Shown here piece after piece: positions 55,007-63,286 of a stretch of DNA of 64,000 bases. Location: the NCBI RefSeq assembly GCF_002261345.1, contig NZ_NEVT01000009.1, positions 248,001-312,000 of the forward strand, in the 5' to 3' direction. Positions within the stretch are counted from its first letter, which is position 1. Each line of letters opens with the position of its first letter. The translations under genes and the position numbers were made by a program. This stretch comes from Bordetella genomosp. 2 (GTDB lineage: Bacteria; Pseudomonadota; Gammaproteobacteria; Burkholderiales; Burkholderiaceae_B). The notes under the pieces were generated by a model that saw nothing but the letters and a program-made list of their open reading frames with translations, was not told the DNA's origin and searched no databases.

Positions 55007-55666
55007 CTACGCCTGGTCGAGCGCGACCTTGAGCCGCGCCTGCACCAGGGCGCGCAGCACCAGCAGCTTGCCGTGGAAGAAATGCGACGCGCCGGGCACG
55101 ACCACCACCGGAATGTCGCGCGGCCGGGCCCAGTCGAGGGTTTCCGACAGCGGCACCACGTCGTCCTGCTCGCCATGCACCATCAGGGTATCGGCCGGCA
55201 CCGCGATTTCGCCTTGCTGAAAGCGCTGCACCGCGGCGCCCATCAGCATCAGCGCAGCAGGCAGGGTGGGATCGCCGGCTTCGGCCAGGCCGGCGTAGGT
55301 CTGCGCGGCCACCGCGGTGCCGAACGAAAAGCCCGCCAGCACCCACGGCGCCGTGGCCAGGTCGGGATGGCGTTCGCGCATTTGCGCCACCAGCGCCAGC
55401 ATGTCGCGGGTTTCGCCGCGCGCCTTGTCGAACTCGCCTTCGGACTGGCCCACGCCGCGGAAATCCGGCCGCACCGCCACCAGGCCATGCTGCACGCAGG
55501 CGCGCGCGATGGTCGTGACGACCTTGTTGTCGCGCGCGCCCCCTTGCAATGAATGGGGATGCAAGACCAGCGCCCAGCCGCGCGGCGCCTGCGCGGGCCA
55601 GTCGATGGCGCAATCGATGCGGCCGGCCTCGCCGGTGAAGATCTGGGTTTCGGTGCGTGCGGGCAT
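55007..55666 (-). CDS. Alpha/beta hydrolase, dienelactone-hydrolase-like/YfhR-type
   Basis: 219 residues. [15 protein letters not shown] and the nucleophile elbow [11 protein letters not shown] (catalytic Ser) match short alpha/beta hydrolases; [19 protein letters not shown] (Asp) and [14 protein letters not shown] (His) complete the triad. These proteins act on acyl esters; no substrate can be named. It lies 124 bp upstream of dacA on the same strand and is divergent from birA (start-to-start gap 89 bp). Confidence 0.88.
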   Translation of the reverse strand: MPARTETQIFTGEAGRIDCAIDWPAQAPRGWALVLHPHSLQGGARDNKVVTTIARACVQHGLVAVRPDFRGVGQSEGEFDKARGETRDMLALVAQMRERHPDLATAPWVLAGFSFGTAVAAQTYAGLAEAGDPTLPAALMLMGAAVQRFQQGEIAVPADTLMVHGEQDDVVPLSETLDWARPRDIPVVVVPGASHFFHGKLLVLRALVQARLKVALDQA

Positions 55667-55755
55667 GGATGAAAGCTGTCGGAAAACGCGTAGACTGCAT
55701 GTTACCAACCCGCGCCGCGGCCCGGCCTGGCGCGCATGCCCTTACAATCGCCGCC

Positions 55756-56607
55756 ATGCTTATCGATGCCCGCCATACCGAGCTACCCGCGCCCGAGGCG
55801 CTGGCGCGCGAACTGTCCGCGCGGCTGGACGGTTTCCAGGACATCGCCTGGACGGCCAGCACCGGCTCCACCAACGCCAACCTGCTGGCGCGCGCCCGCG
55901 CCGGCGCCGGCTCATGGCTGCAGGGCACCCACCTGCAGCAGACCGGCCGCGGGCGGGCCGGCCGCACCTGGCAGAACCGCGTCGGCGCGGCCCTGATGTT
56001 CTCGTGCGCCTTTCCGGTCCGCATGCCGGCCGGCCGCCTGCCCGCGCTGTCGCCGCTGGCCGGCCTGGCGGCTTGCGAAGCGCTGCGCCTGCTGGCCGGC
56101 GGCGCCGGCGGCCTGTGCGTCAAGTGGCCCAACGACGTGCAATGGCACGACGCCAAGCTGGCCGGGGTCCTGGTCGAATCGACCCGCGATCCGCACGTGC
56201 CGGGCGGCTACACGGTGGTGATCGGCATGGGCCTGAACCTGCGCGACGCCGACACCCTGTCGCAGGCGCTGGGCCGCTCCGTGGCGGACTGGAGCTGCGT
56301 CATCGAGCAATCCGGCAGCCGGCCGGTCAGCGCCGCCGACATCGTCTGCGCGGTCGCCGCCGCCTGGCGCGAGGCGGTGCGCGAACTGGAAAGCAGCGGC
56401 TTCGGGGCCTTCGGCCGCCGCTTCGACGCGGTCGACGCCCTGGCGGGACGCGCCGTCAATGTCGTGGACCAGGGCACGGTGCTGTTCAGCGGCACCGCGT
56501 GCGGCCTGGACGACCAGGGCCGCCTGCAGCTGCAGACCGCCCAGGGGCTGGTGCCCGTCTCGGTCGGCGAAGTGTCCATCCGCCCGCAAACCACGGCCCC
56601 AGCATGA
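55756..56607 (+). CDS. birA: Biotin--[acetyl-CoA carboxylase] ligase, monofunctional
   Basis: 283 residues. Attaches biotin to biotin carboxyl carrier protein. [11 protein letters not shown] and [13 protein letters not shown] (biotin/AMP loop), [19 protein letters not shown] and IGMGLNL are present. It lacks an N-terminal helix-turn-helix, so it cannot repress bio genes as E. coli BirA does. The stop overlaps the coaX start by 4 bp (56604-56607), which fits a fused or coupled pair in bordetellae. Confidence 0.93.
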   Translation: MLIDARHTELPAPEALARELSARLDGFQDIAWTASTGSTNANLLARARAGAGSWLQGTHLQQTGRGRAGRTWQNRVGAALMFSCAFPVRMPAGRLPALSPLAGLAACEALRLLAGGAGGLCVKWPNDVQWHDAKLAGVLVESTRDPHVPGGYTVVIGMGLNLRDADTLSQALGRSVADWSCVIEQSGSRPVSAADIVCAVAAAWREAVRELESSGFGAFGRRFDAVDALAGRAVNVVDQGTVLFSGTACGLDDQGRLQLQTAQGLVPVSVGEVSIRPQTTAPA

Positions 56608-57410
56608 TCCTGCTCATCGACTCCGGCAATAGCCGCCTCAAAGTGGGCTGGCTGGACCCCGACCACCCCGACAGCCCGCGCGAGCCGGCCGCCATTGCCT
56701 TCGAGACGCTGGACCCGGACGCCCTGGGCGACTGGCTGGGCACCCTGGCGCGCCGCCCGGCGCTGGCGCTGGGCGTCAACGTGGCCGGGGCGGCGCGCGG
56801 CGACGGCATCGGCGCGGCGCTGGCGCGCCACGGCTGTCCGGTGCACTGGATCACCTCGCGCGCCGAACTGCTCGGCCTGCGCAACCGCTATACCCAGCCC
56901 GCCCAGCTCGGCGCCGACCGCCTGGTATCGCTGCTGGGCGTGCGCAGCCGCCTGCCGCGGGACCACGCGCCGTTCGTGCTGGCCTCGTTCGGCACCGCCA
57001 CCACCCTCGACACGGTCGGCCCCGACGATGTCTTCATCGGCGGGCTGATCCTGCCCGGCCCGGCCCTGATGCGCAGCTCGCTGGCGCGCGGCACCGCCAA
57101 CCTGCCGCTGGCCGACGGCCCGGTCACCGCCTTCCCGACCGATACCCACCAGGCCATCTCGTCCGGCGTCGCCGCCGCGCAGGCCGGCGCCGTGGCGCGC
57201 CAATGGCTGGCCGCCTGCCGGCATTTCGGCCGGCAGGCCGACATTTATGTGGCCGGCGGCGGCTGGCCCGAGGTACAACAGGAAACCGAACGCCTGCTGG
57301 CCGAAGCGGGTGGCGCGGCCGGCGCTCCGCCCGCGCCCGTCTACCTGGACCGCCCCGTGCTGGACGGCCTGGCGCTGCTGGCCGCGCAGCCGGACCCGCA
57401 AACCTTCTGA
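56604..57410 (+). CDS. coaX: Type III pantothenate kinase (CoaX/Baf)
   Basis: 268 residues. First step of CoA synthesis; the Bordetella homologue was first found as Baf, Bvg accessory factor, needed for toxin gene expression. [18 protein letters not shown] (phosphate loop with catalytic Asp), [29 protein letters not shown] and [23 protein letters not shown] are all family blocks. It is translationally coupled to birA. A small ORF follows 10 bp later. Confidence 0.95.
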   Translation: MILLIDSGNSRLKVGWLDPDHPDSPREPAAIAFETLDPDALGDWLGTLARRPALALGVNVAGAARGDGIGAALARHGCPVHWITSRAELLGLRNRYTQPAQLGADRLVSLLGVRSRLPRDHAPFVLASFGTATTLDTVGPDDVFIGGLILPGPALMRSSLARGTANLPLADGPVTAFPTDTHQAISSGVAAAQAGAVARQWLAACRHFGRQADIYVAGGGWPEVQQETERLLAEAGGAAGAPPAPVYLDRPVLDGLALLAAQPDPQTF

Positions 57411-57420
57411 GCTTTCGCCC

Positions 57421-57570
57421 ATGCGTGTGCTTTTCGTGCTGATCGTGGTCGCCAACCTGTGGGTCTACGCCCTGGGGCAGGGCTGGCTGGGCGGCCGGCC
57501 CGACGACGCCGGCCGCGATGCCGCCGCGGGACAGGAGCTGCACCCCGAGCGGGTGAAGATCCGCCCCTGA
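57421..57570 (+). CDS. Short single-pass membrane protein, resembles N-terminus of a SPOR-domain protein
   Basis: 49 residues: one hydrophobic segment (LFVLIVVANLWVYALGQGWLG) followed by a short polar tail ending PERVKIRP. In several other betaproteobacteria the gene after coaX encodes a similar start joined to a SPOR domain; here the protein ends before any SPOR domain. It could be a shortened derivative or a small protein in its own right. It lies 10 bp after coaX on the same strand. Confidence 0.55.
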   Translation: MRVLFVLIVVANLWVYALGQGWLGGRPDDAGRDAAAGQELHPERVKIRP

Positions 57571-57599
57571 AGCCAGGGCTCTTTCAGAATGAGCAGGCC

Positions 57600-58481
57600 C
57601 TAGCCCGGCAGCCGCGCGTACTGCACCACCGCCGTTTCCCGGAACGCTTCGATCAGCGCCAGCCGCGGCGACCCACGCGACCAGATCAGGCCGAAACGGC
57701 GCGGCTCGCACGGCGCCGGCAGGTCCAGCGTGGCCAGCCCGAGCCGTTCGATGACGCCATTGGTCGAGCGGGGCAGGATGGCCACGCCCAGGTCCCGGCT
57801 GACCATCACGGCAATCGATTCGATCGCGTTCAACTCGAACCGGTCGCGCGGCGTAATGCCGACGCGACGCAGATAATCGTCCACATGGCGCCCGCTCCAG
57901 TCGCTGCGCCGATAGCGGATGAACGGTTCGCTCGCCAGCAGGCGGTGCGGATCCGCGCCGGCATGGCGCGGCGCGGCCGCCAGCACGTAGGGTTCTTCGC
58001 GCAGCAGTTGCCAGCCCAGGCTTTTGGACAGCGGATAAGGCGCCTCCAGCGCGATCGCGGCATCCAGTTCGCCGCTCTCGATCGCGGGGTAGAAGCGCGC
58101 CGAGTGTCCCGGCTGGATCTCGACGTTGACCAGCGGATGACGCCGCACCAGTTCCTCCAGGATGGCCGGCACCATCGAATTCAAGGCGGTGTTGCCCGCG
58201 CCCAGCCGGAGCTCACCCATGACCTCGTCGGAGCGGGCCAGATAGCGGATCTGTTCGATGCGTTCCAGTACGTCGCGCATGGGCGCCAGCAATTCGGTCG
58301 CCTTGGCGGTCAGGTGCACCGTGCGGCCGGCGCGCGCCACCAGCGCGGCGCCCAGCTCCTGCTCCAGCGCGCGGATCTGTTGCGCCACCGCGCCGTGGGT
58401 CAGGCCCAGCCGGCGCGCGGCCTCCGCCATCGAGCCGTGGCGGGCCACTGCGATCAGGGTCGTCAGGAAATCGGTGTTCAT
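57600..58481 (-). CDS. LysR family transcriptional regulator (probable controller of the CoA-ester cluster)
   Basis: 293 residues. N-terminal winged helix (MNTDFLTTLIAVARHGSMAEAARRLGLTHGAVAQQIRALEQELGAALVARAGRTVHLT), then a type-2 periplasmic-fold effector domain (about 90-290). Divergent from the lyase-CoA transferase-cyclase-Bug cluster with an 86 bp gap between starts, so it is likely to regulate it. Confidence 0.9.
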   Translation of the reverse strand: MNTDFLTTLIAVARHGSMAEAARRLGLTHGAVAQQIRALEQELGAALVARAGRTVHLTAKATELLAPMRDVLERIEQIRYLARSDEVMGELRLGAGNTALNSMVPAILEELVRRHPLVNVEIQPGHSARFYPAIESGELDAAIALEAPYPLSKSLGWQLLREEPYVLAAAPRHAGADPHRLLASEPFIRYRRSDWSGRHVDDYLRRVGITPRDRFELNAIESIAVMVSRDLGVAILPRSTNGVIERLGLATLDLPAPCEPRRFGLIWSRGSPRLALIEAFRETAVVQYARLPG

Positions 58482-58567
58482 GATGATAGATATTCTATCG
58501 TCTGATCATACGCCGCCTTTCCCCTGGCGCGGGCAGGCACCACCAGAATACGGGTCAGGAGACCCTC

Positions 58568-59413
58568 ATGAGAAGCAAGCTGTTCGTCCCGGCATCGCGC
58601 CCGGAACTCTTCGACAAAGCCGTGAACAGCGCGGCGGACGCCCTGTCTTTTGACCTGGAGGACGCGGTCGCGCCGGAGTGCAAGGAGTCGGCGCGGGCCG
58701 GGCTCGCGGACTGGCTGGCGGAACCGGGCCGCGCCAGCCAGCTGAAGCAACATGCAAAGAAAATTATCGTCCGCGTCAATGCAGTCGATACACCGCACTT
58801 CGCCGGCGACCTGGCGGCCCTGGCCAGGCTGCCGGTTGATATCCTCAATGTGCCCAAAACCGAAAGCGCCGCTGCGGTGCGCGCCGCCATCGACGCGGCG
58901 ACGCAAGCCGGCTTCAACGGCGACTTCCTGATCAATGTCGAGACCCCGCTCGGGCTGGCGCGGGCAGCCGAGCTGGCAGGCGCCCATGAGCGCGTCGCGG
59001 GCCTGCAGTTGGGCCTGGCCGACCTGTGCGAGCCGCTCGGGATCGACCGCTACCAGCCGCGCACCCTGCACGCGCTGATGCTGGCGCTGCGTGTGGCGGC
59101 CGGCGCCGCCGGCAAGTTCGCCATGGATGCCGCATACCCGCGCGTGTCCGACCCGGACGGCTTTCGTGCCGAGGCGCAGCTGGCCCGCTCGCTCGGCCTG
59201 CTGGGCAAATCCTGCATCCATCCCAGCCAGATCGCCATCGCCAATGACGTTTTTGGCTTCAGCGCCGCGGAAATCGACGCCGCCCAGCGGATCGTGGCCG
59301 CCAGCCGCGCACATCCCGGCGTAGGCGCGTTCCTGCTGGACGGCAAGATGATCGACGCCCCCTTCGTGCGCCGCGCCCGCGACGTGCTGCTGGCCGCCGG
59401 CCGGCCCGCCTGA
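58568..59413 (+). CDS. CitE-like CoA-ester lyase (HpcH/HpaI aldolase family)
   Basis: 281 residues. The TIM-barrel start MRSKLFVPASRPELFDKAVNSAADALSFDLEDAVAP (metal-binding Asp/Glu) and KIIVRVNAVDTPHFAGDL, then INVETPLGLARAAELA (metal-binding Glu) are typical of malyl-, citramalyl- and beta-methylmalyl-CoA lyases. It would split a C4-C6 acyl-CoA into acetyl-CoA and a keto acid. CAGGAGA lies just before the ATG. It is the first gene of a five-gene same-strand cluster; the partner CoA transferase is next. Confidence 0.9.
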   Translation: MRSKLFVPASRPELFDKAVNSAADALSFDLEDAVAPECKESARAGLADWLAEPGRASQLKQHAKKIIVRVNAVDTPHFAGDLAALARLPVDILNVPKTESAAAVRAAIDAATQAGFNGDFLINVETPLGLARAAELAGAHERVAGLQLGLADLCEPLGIDRYQPRTLHALMLALRVAAGAAGKFAMDAAYPRVSDPDGFRAEAQLARSLGLLGKSCIHPSQIAIANDVFGFSAAEIDAAQRIVAASRAHPGVGAFLLDGKMIDAPFVRRARDVLLAAGRPA

Positions 59414-59438
59414 GCCGACCTCTTACACAGACTGGACC

Positions 59439-60647
59439 ATGACATCACACGTTTCCCCGGACGGCCTGCCGCTGGCCGGCATCAAAGTGCTGGACCTGAG
59501 CGCCTACATTGCCGGCCCCTATGGTTGCGCGCTGCTCGGCGACATGGGTGCGGAGATCATCAAGATCGAACCGCCGGAAGGCGACAACCTGCGCAAGTAT
59601 CCCTCCACGCTGGCGGCGGAGAGCCGCGCGTTTCTGGGCATTAACCGCAACAAGCGCGGCCTTTGCCTCAATCTCAAGAGCGAGCCGGGCTACGAGGTGC
59701 TGACGCGCCTGGTACGCGAAGCGGACGTATTGGTACACAACTTCCGGCCAGGCGTGCCCGAGCGGCTGCGCATCGATTACGCCACACTGGCCGCGCTGAA
59801 TCCCCGGCTGGTCTACTGCGCCATGACCGGCTACGGCGCGAAGGGTCCGATGGCCCGCCATGCCGGCTACGACCAGGTGCTGCAGTCGATGACGGGCATG
59901 TGCGCCTCCCAGGGCAAGGCAGATGGCCCGCCCGAGATCCTGTACGGCTCGGTGGTCGACTATTACGGCGCGGCGCTGATCTCCAACGGCGTCGCGGCCG
60001 CCCTCTACCAGCGCGAGCGCACCGGCCGGGGCCAGGCCATCGAAGTGTCGCTGCTGGGCGCCGCGCTGGCGATGCAGTCGGCGCGCCTGGTCTACGCCGA
60101 GGGCGAACCCCTGCACATCGAACGCGACATGCGTTCGGGCGGGATCACAGGCATCCACCCCACCGGCGAGGGCTACCTGTACATTTCCGCCAACACGCCC
60201 CATTTCTGGCAGGCGCTGTGCACCCACCTGGGCTTGCCCGACTTGGCCGGGCATCCGGATTACGACACCGTGAAAAAGCGCGCCGCCCAGGCCGCCGTGC
60301 TGATCCCCCTGGTGCGCCGGGCGCTGGCGGCCGACACCGCGCGCAACTGGGCCGAGCGTTTCGGCCAGAGCGTGCCTTGCGCGGTGGTCAACCGGGTGGA
60401 GGACATGTTCGATCACCCCCAGGTCCGGGCCATGGGCTTTCTGCGCGAGTATGAGAACACCCAGGCGGGCAAGTACCTGGGGCTGGCGCGCTGGGCTCAC
60501 TTCGGCGCGCAGGATGAAGCCGCGCCGCCTTCCGCTCCGGCCCCCGGCGCGCCGGGCCTGGGCCAGCACAGCCGCGCGATCCTGGCCGACCTCGGCTATG
60601 CAGACGCGGACATCGAACGGCTGCTCCGCGAAGCAGCGGTGCTGTAG
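59439..60647 (+). CDS. Family III CoA transferase (CaiB/BaiF)
   Basis: 402 residues. KVLDLSAYIAGPYGCALLGDMGAEIIKIEPPEGDNLRKYPSTLAAESRAFLGINRNKRGLCLNLKSEPG is the family start; the catalytic Asp is within NGLSAAGGATYGAAGPDAD-type context, here near SVVDYYGAALISNGVAAALYQRERTGRGQ (SVVDYYGA). Such enzymes move CoA between acids. With the lyase upstream it would activate a dicarboxylic acid such as a malate or citramalate analogue. The stop is 37 bp before the next gene. Confidence 0.9.
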   Translation: MTSHVSPDGLPLAGIKVLDLSAYIAGPYGCALLGDMGAEIIKIEPPEGDNLRKYPSTLAAESRAFLGINRNKRGLCLNLKSEPGYEVLTRLVREADVLVHNFRPGVPERLRIDYATLAALNPRLVYCAMTGYGAKGPMARHAGYDQVLQSMTGMCASQGKADGPPEILYGSVVDYYGAALISNGVAAALYQRERTGRGQAIEVSLLGAALAMQSARLVYAEGEPLHIERDMRSGGITGIHPTGEGYLYISANTPHFWQALCTHLGLPDLAGHPDYDTVKKRAAQAAVLIPLVRRALAADTARNWAERFGQSVPCAVVNRVEDMFDHPQVRAMGFLREYENTQAGKYLGLARWAHFGAQDEAAPPSAPAPGAPGLGQHSRAILADLGYADADIERLLREAAVL

Positions 60648-60684
60648 GCTGCGTCCCGTACCAAGATCAAAGGAGACATCCACC

Positions 60685-61689
60685 ATGGAACCGGCTTCGC
60701 GCTACAGCCGCCGGCCCGACGGGTCGAACTGGGGGGATTTCGGTCCCGACGACCAGCTGGGCACCCTGAATTTCATGGACCGCCAGGCGCGGCTCGCCGC
60801 GATCGCCGAAATACGCGAAGGGCTGTCTTTTTCATTGAGCCTGCCGCTGACCGTGCCGCGCGCGCCGGTGCTCAACCCCAGGCGCAAAGGCCCGGTTATC
60901 CGGCCGGCCGAGAAGACCGGCGTGCCGGTCTACCGTTATCCCCTGGCGCGCGATGTGCCCGGCGCCACGGACGTCATCAGCGACGACAGCGTCACGCTGT
61001 CGCCGCAGTATTCCACTCAATGGGACGCACTCGGCCATGTCAACACGCTGTTCGATGCGCATGGCAACGGCACGGCTGCTCCCGTCGGCTACAACGGCTT
61101 CACAGTGAGCGAGCCGCATGCCGACGGCTTCGCCGGCACGCGCGACCTGTCGATCGCGCCCATGGCACGGCATGGCATCCAGGGGCGCGGCGTGCTGGTC
61201 GACCTGCGCGCGCACTTCGGCGACGCACAGCGCAAGGTTTCGCATGCCGACCTGATGGCGGTCATGCGCAGCGATGGCATCAGCGTGCGGCCGGGGGACG
61301 TACTGTGCCTGCACACCGGCCTGGCGGATCTGGCGCTTACCCTGGACGATGCCGAGCAGGAGCGCCTGCGCACCAGTTGCGCGGTCCTCGACGGCGACGA
61401 CCCGGCGCTGCTGGCCTGGATCAAGGACAGCAGGATCGCCGCCATTGCCGCCGACAACCACGCCGTGGAGTTGCGCAACCACAGCCTGCGCGCCGGCCAG
61501 GGAGCGCTCCTGCCGCTGCACGAGCAATGCCTGGTCAAGCTGGGCCTGCCGCTGGGCGAGCTCTGGCATCTGACCCCCCTGGCGCGCTGGCTGCGCGAAC
61601 ACGGCCGCCACGCCTTTTTCCTGACCGCCGCGCCCATCCATGTCCCGGGACTGGTGGGCGCTCCGGTCAACCCCATCGCGACCGTCTGA
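60685..61689 (+). CDS. Cyclase family protein (kynurenine formamidase-like fold)
   Basis: 334 residues from an ATG with AAAGGAGA upstream. The conserved cyclase-type metal region is STQWDALGHV, plus HGIQGRGVLVDL and TGLADLALTLDD later; the classical HxGTHxD motif is replaced by QWDxLGH, as in the longer subgroup of the family. Members hydrolyse cyclic or linear amides, lactones or enols. The gene is inside the CoA-transferase/lyase cluster, so it likely opens or prepares the growth substrate. The substrate is not known. Confidence 0.82.
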   Translation: MEPASRYSRRPDGSNWGDFGPDDQLGTLNFMDRQARLAAIAEIREGLSFSLSLPLTVPRAPVLNPRRKGPVIRPAEKTGVPVYRYPLARDVPGATDVISDDSVTLSPQYSTQWDALGHVNTLFDAHGNGTAAPVGYNGFTVSEPHADGFAGTRDLSIAPMARHGIQGRGVLVDLRAHFGDAQRKVSHADLMAVMRSDGISVRPGDVLCLHTGLADLALTLDDAEQERLRTSCAVLDGDDPALLAWIKDSRIAAIAADNHAVELRNHSLRAGQGALLPLHEQCLVKLGLPLGELWHLTPLARWLREHGRHAFFLTAAPIHVPGLVGAPVNPIATV

Positions 61690-61747
61690 CGACGGCGCAC
61701 CACAACCGAGAAATCACTGAACGTCCCCGCACAGGAGGAGGATAAAC

Positions 61748-62725
61748 ATGAGCAAAACCACGACATGGCGCTGGAGCGCGCTGGCGGCCGCCGCCGCGAT
61801 CGGCCTGGCCGGCCTGCCGGCACACGCGGCCGGGTATCCGGGCGAGCCGATCACCCTGGTAGTGCCGTATTCGGCCGGCGGCGGCGCCGACAACGCCGCC
61901 CGCATCATCGCCGAGGGCATGAGCGCGGTGGCCGGCCAGAGCGTAGTGATCGAGAACAAGGGCGGCGCCAGCGGCTCGATCGGCGCCGCCTATGTGGCGC
62001 GCGCCAAGCCCGACGGCTACACCGTCCTGTACGACGCTTCCGCCTTCGCCATCAACCCCGTGCTGCGCAAGCTGCCCTATGACGCCAAGAAGGATTTCAT
62101 CCCGGTCTCGCAAGCCGTGACCGTGCCCAACATCCTGGTGGCGGCGACCGGCTCGGCGTTCAACAGCCTGCCGGACTTCATCCAGGCGGCCAAGGCCAAG
62201 CCGGGCCGCTACACCTATGCCTCGTACGGTCCGGGCAGCCTCGCCCAGATGGCCGGCGAACTGCTGAAGAAGGACGCGGACATCGACGTCCTGCACGTGC
62301 CCTACAAGGGCGGCGCGCCAGCCATCGTCGACGTCATGGGCGGCCAGGTCGACGTGTATTTCGCCAACGCCGCTTCCAGCCTGAACTACGTGACGGGCGG
62401 CAAGCTCAAGGCGCTGGCCATCTCCTCGGCCCGGCGCATGCCCGAGCTACCGGACGTGCCGACCGTCGCCGAGGCGGGCATCGCCGATTTCGACGTCGCC
62501 GAGTGGAACGGTTTCTTCCTGCCCGCCGGCACGCCGCCGGAGGTCGTCGCCAAGCTGCAGGATATTGTGCAGAAAGCGCTGGCACGCCCCGAAACTCGCG
62601 ACAAGCTGGCCAAGCTGGGCCTGACCGCCGTGGGCTCCAGCGCGGTAGACTTCGCCCAGTTCATCGCCGCCGAAGAAGCCCGCTGGGCGGATGTGGTCAA
62701 GGCCAACCACATCAGCGTGAACTGA
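61748..62725 (+). CDS. Tripartite tricarboxylate transporter substrate-binding protein (Bug family)
   Basis: 325 residues. AGGAGGAGGAT precedes the ATG. Signal peptide (WSALAAAAAIGLAGLPAHA) followed by AGYPGEPITLVVPYSAGGGADNAARIIAEGM. VIENKGGASGSIGAAYVARAKPDGYTV and VLHVPYKGGAPAIVDVMGGQVDVYF are Bug motifs. It delivers an organic acid from the periplasm to a permease encoded elsewhere. A terminator follows directly. Confidence 0.93.
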   Translation: MSKTTTWRWSALAAAAAIGLAGLPAHAAGYPGEPITLVVPYSAGGGADNAARIIAEGMSAVAGQSVVIENKGGASGSIGAAYVARAKPDGYTVLYDASAFAINPVLRKLPYDAKKDFIPVSQAVTVPNILVAATGSAFNSLPDFIQAAKAKPGRYTYASYGPGSLAQMAGELLKKDADIDVLHVPYKGGAPAIVDVMGGQVDVYFANAASSLNYVTGGKLKALAISSARRMPELPDVPTVAEAGIADFDVAEWNGFFLPAGTPPEVVAKLQDIVQKALARPETRDKLAKLGLTAVGSSAVDFAQFIAAEEARWADVVKANHISVN

Positions 62726-62744
62726 AGCAGATTCGTGCGCGCAG

Positions 62745-62772
62745 ACGGCCGGGAATCTTCCCGGCCGTTTTT
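62745..62772 (+). terminator. Rho-independent terminator after the bug gene
   Basis: A 10 bp perfect stem (ACGGCCGGGA and TCCCGGCCGT) with a 4-nt loop followed by TTTTT, 19 bp after the stop. It separates the cluster from the next gene, which therefore may be expressed at a lower level or by readthrough. Confidence 0.92.
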
Positions 62773-62811
62773 CTGCCCGGCATGACGCCATCCACCCTGG
62801 GGGAATGCACC

Positions 62812-63264
62812 ATGAGCCGCAAAGACGATTTCGAACAAGGCCTGGCCAACCGCCGCGCCGTGCTGGGCGATGCCTGGGTCGAACGCTCGCTGGCACGGGC
62901 CACCGGCTTCACCGCCGATTACCAGAACCTGATCACCCGCTACGCGTGGCACGATATCTGGAGCCGCCCGGGCCTGCCGCACAAGTCGCGCCGCATGATG
63001 GTGCTGGCCGTGACGCTCGCGCTGGGCCGCTGGGAAGAATTCGAGCTGCACGTGCGCGCCGCCCTCACCGCCGCCGATGCCTCGCGCTTGACGCCCGACG
63101 AGCTCAAGGAGGTGCTGCTGCAGAACGCCATCTATGCGGGGGTGCCAGCCGCCAACACGGCCTTCAACCTGGCCCAGGACATTCTGCGCGAGGTCGCCGG
63201 CGACATCGGCTACGCCCTGGAGCCTGCCGACCCCGCCGCGGCGGACCCCTTGGCCGGCGGTTGA
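62812..63264 (+). CDS. Carboxymuconolactone decarboxylase family protein (PcaC-like)
   Basis: 150 residues. Ends of the helical bundle: MSRKDDFEQGLANRRAVLGDAWVERSLARATGFTADYQNLITRYAWHDIWSRPGLPHKSRRMMVLAVTLALGRWEEFELHVRAALTAADASRLTPDELKEVLLQNAIYAGVPAANTAFNLAQD. This is PcaC-like in length and pattern, with the conserved His in ELHVRAA and the C-terminal YAGVPAANTA region. PcaC decarboxylates gamma-carboxymuconolactone in aromatic degradation, but no other pca gene is near. It starts 40 bp after the terminator. Confidence 0.88.
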   Translation: MSRKDDFEQGLANRRAVLGDAWVERSLARATGFTADYQNLITRYAWHDIWSRPGLPHKSRRMMVLAVTLALGRWEEFELHVRAALTAADASRLTPDELKEVLLQNAIYAGVPAANTAFNLAQDILREVAGDIGYALEPADPAAADPLAGG

Positions 63265-63286
63265 CGCCGGTCGCCCGCCGCCACGC

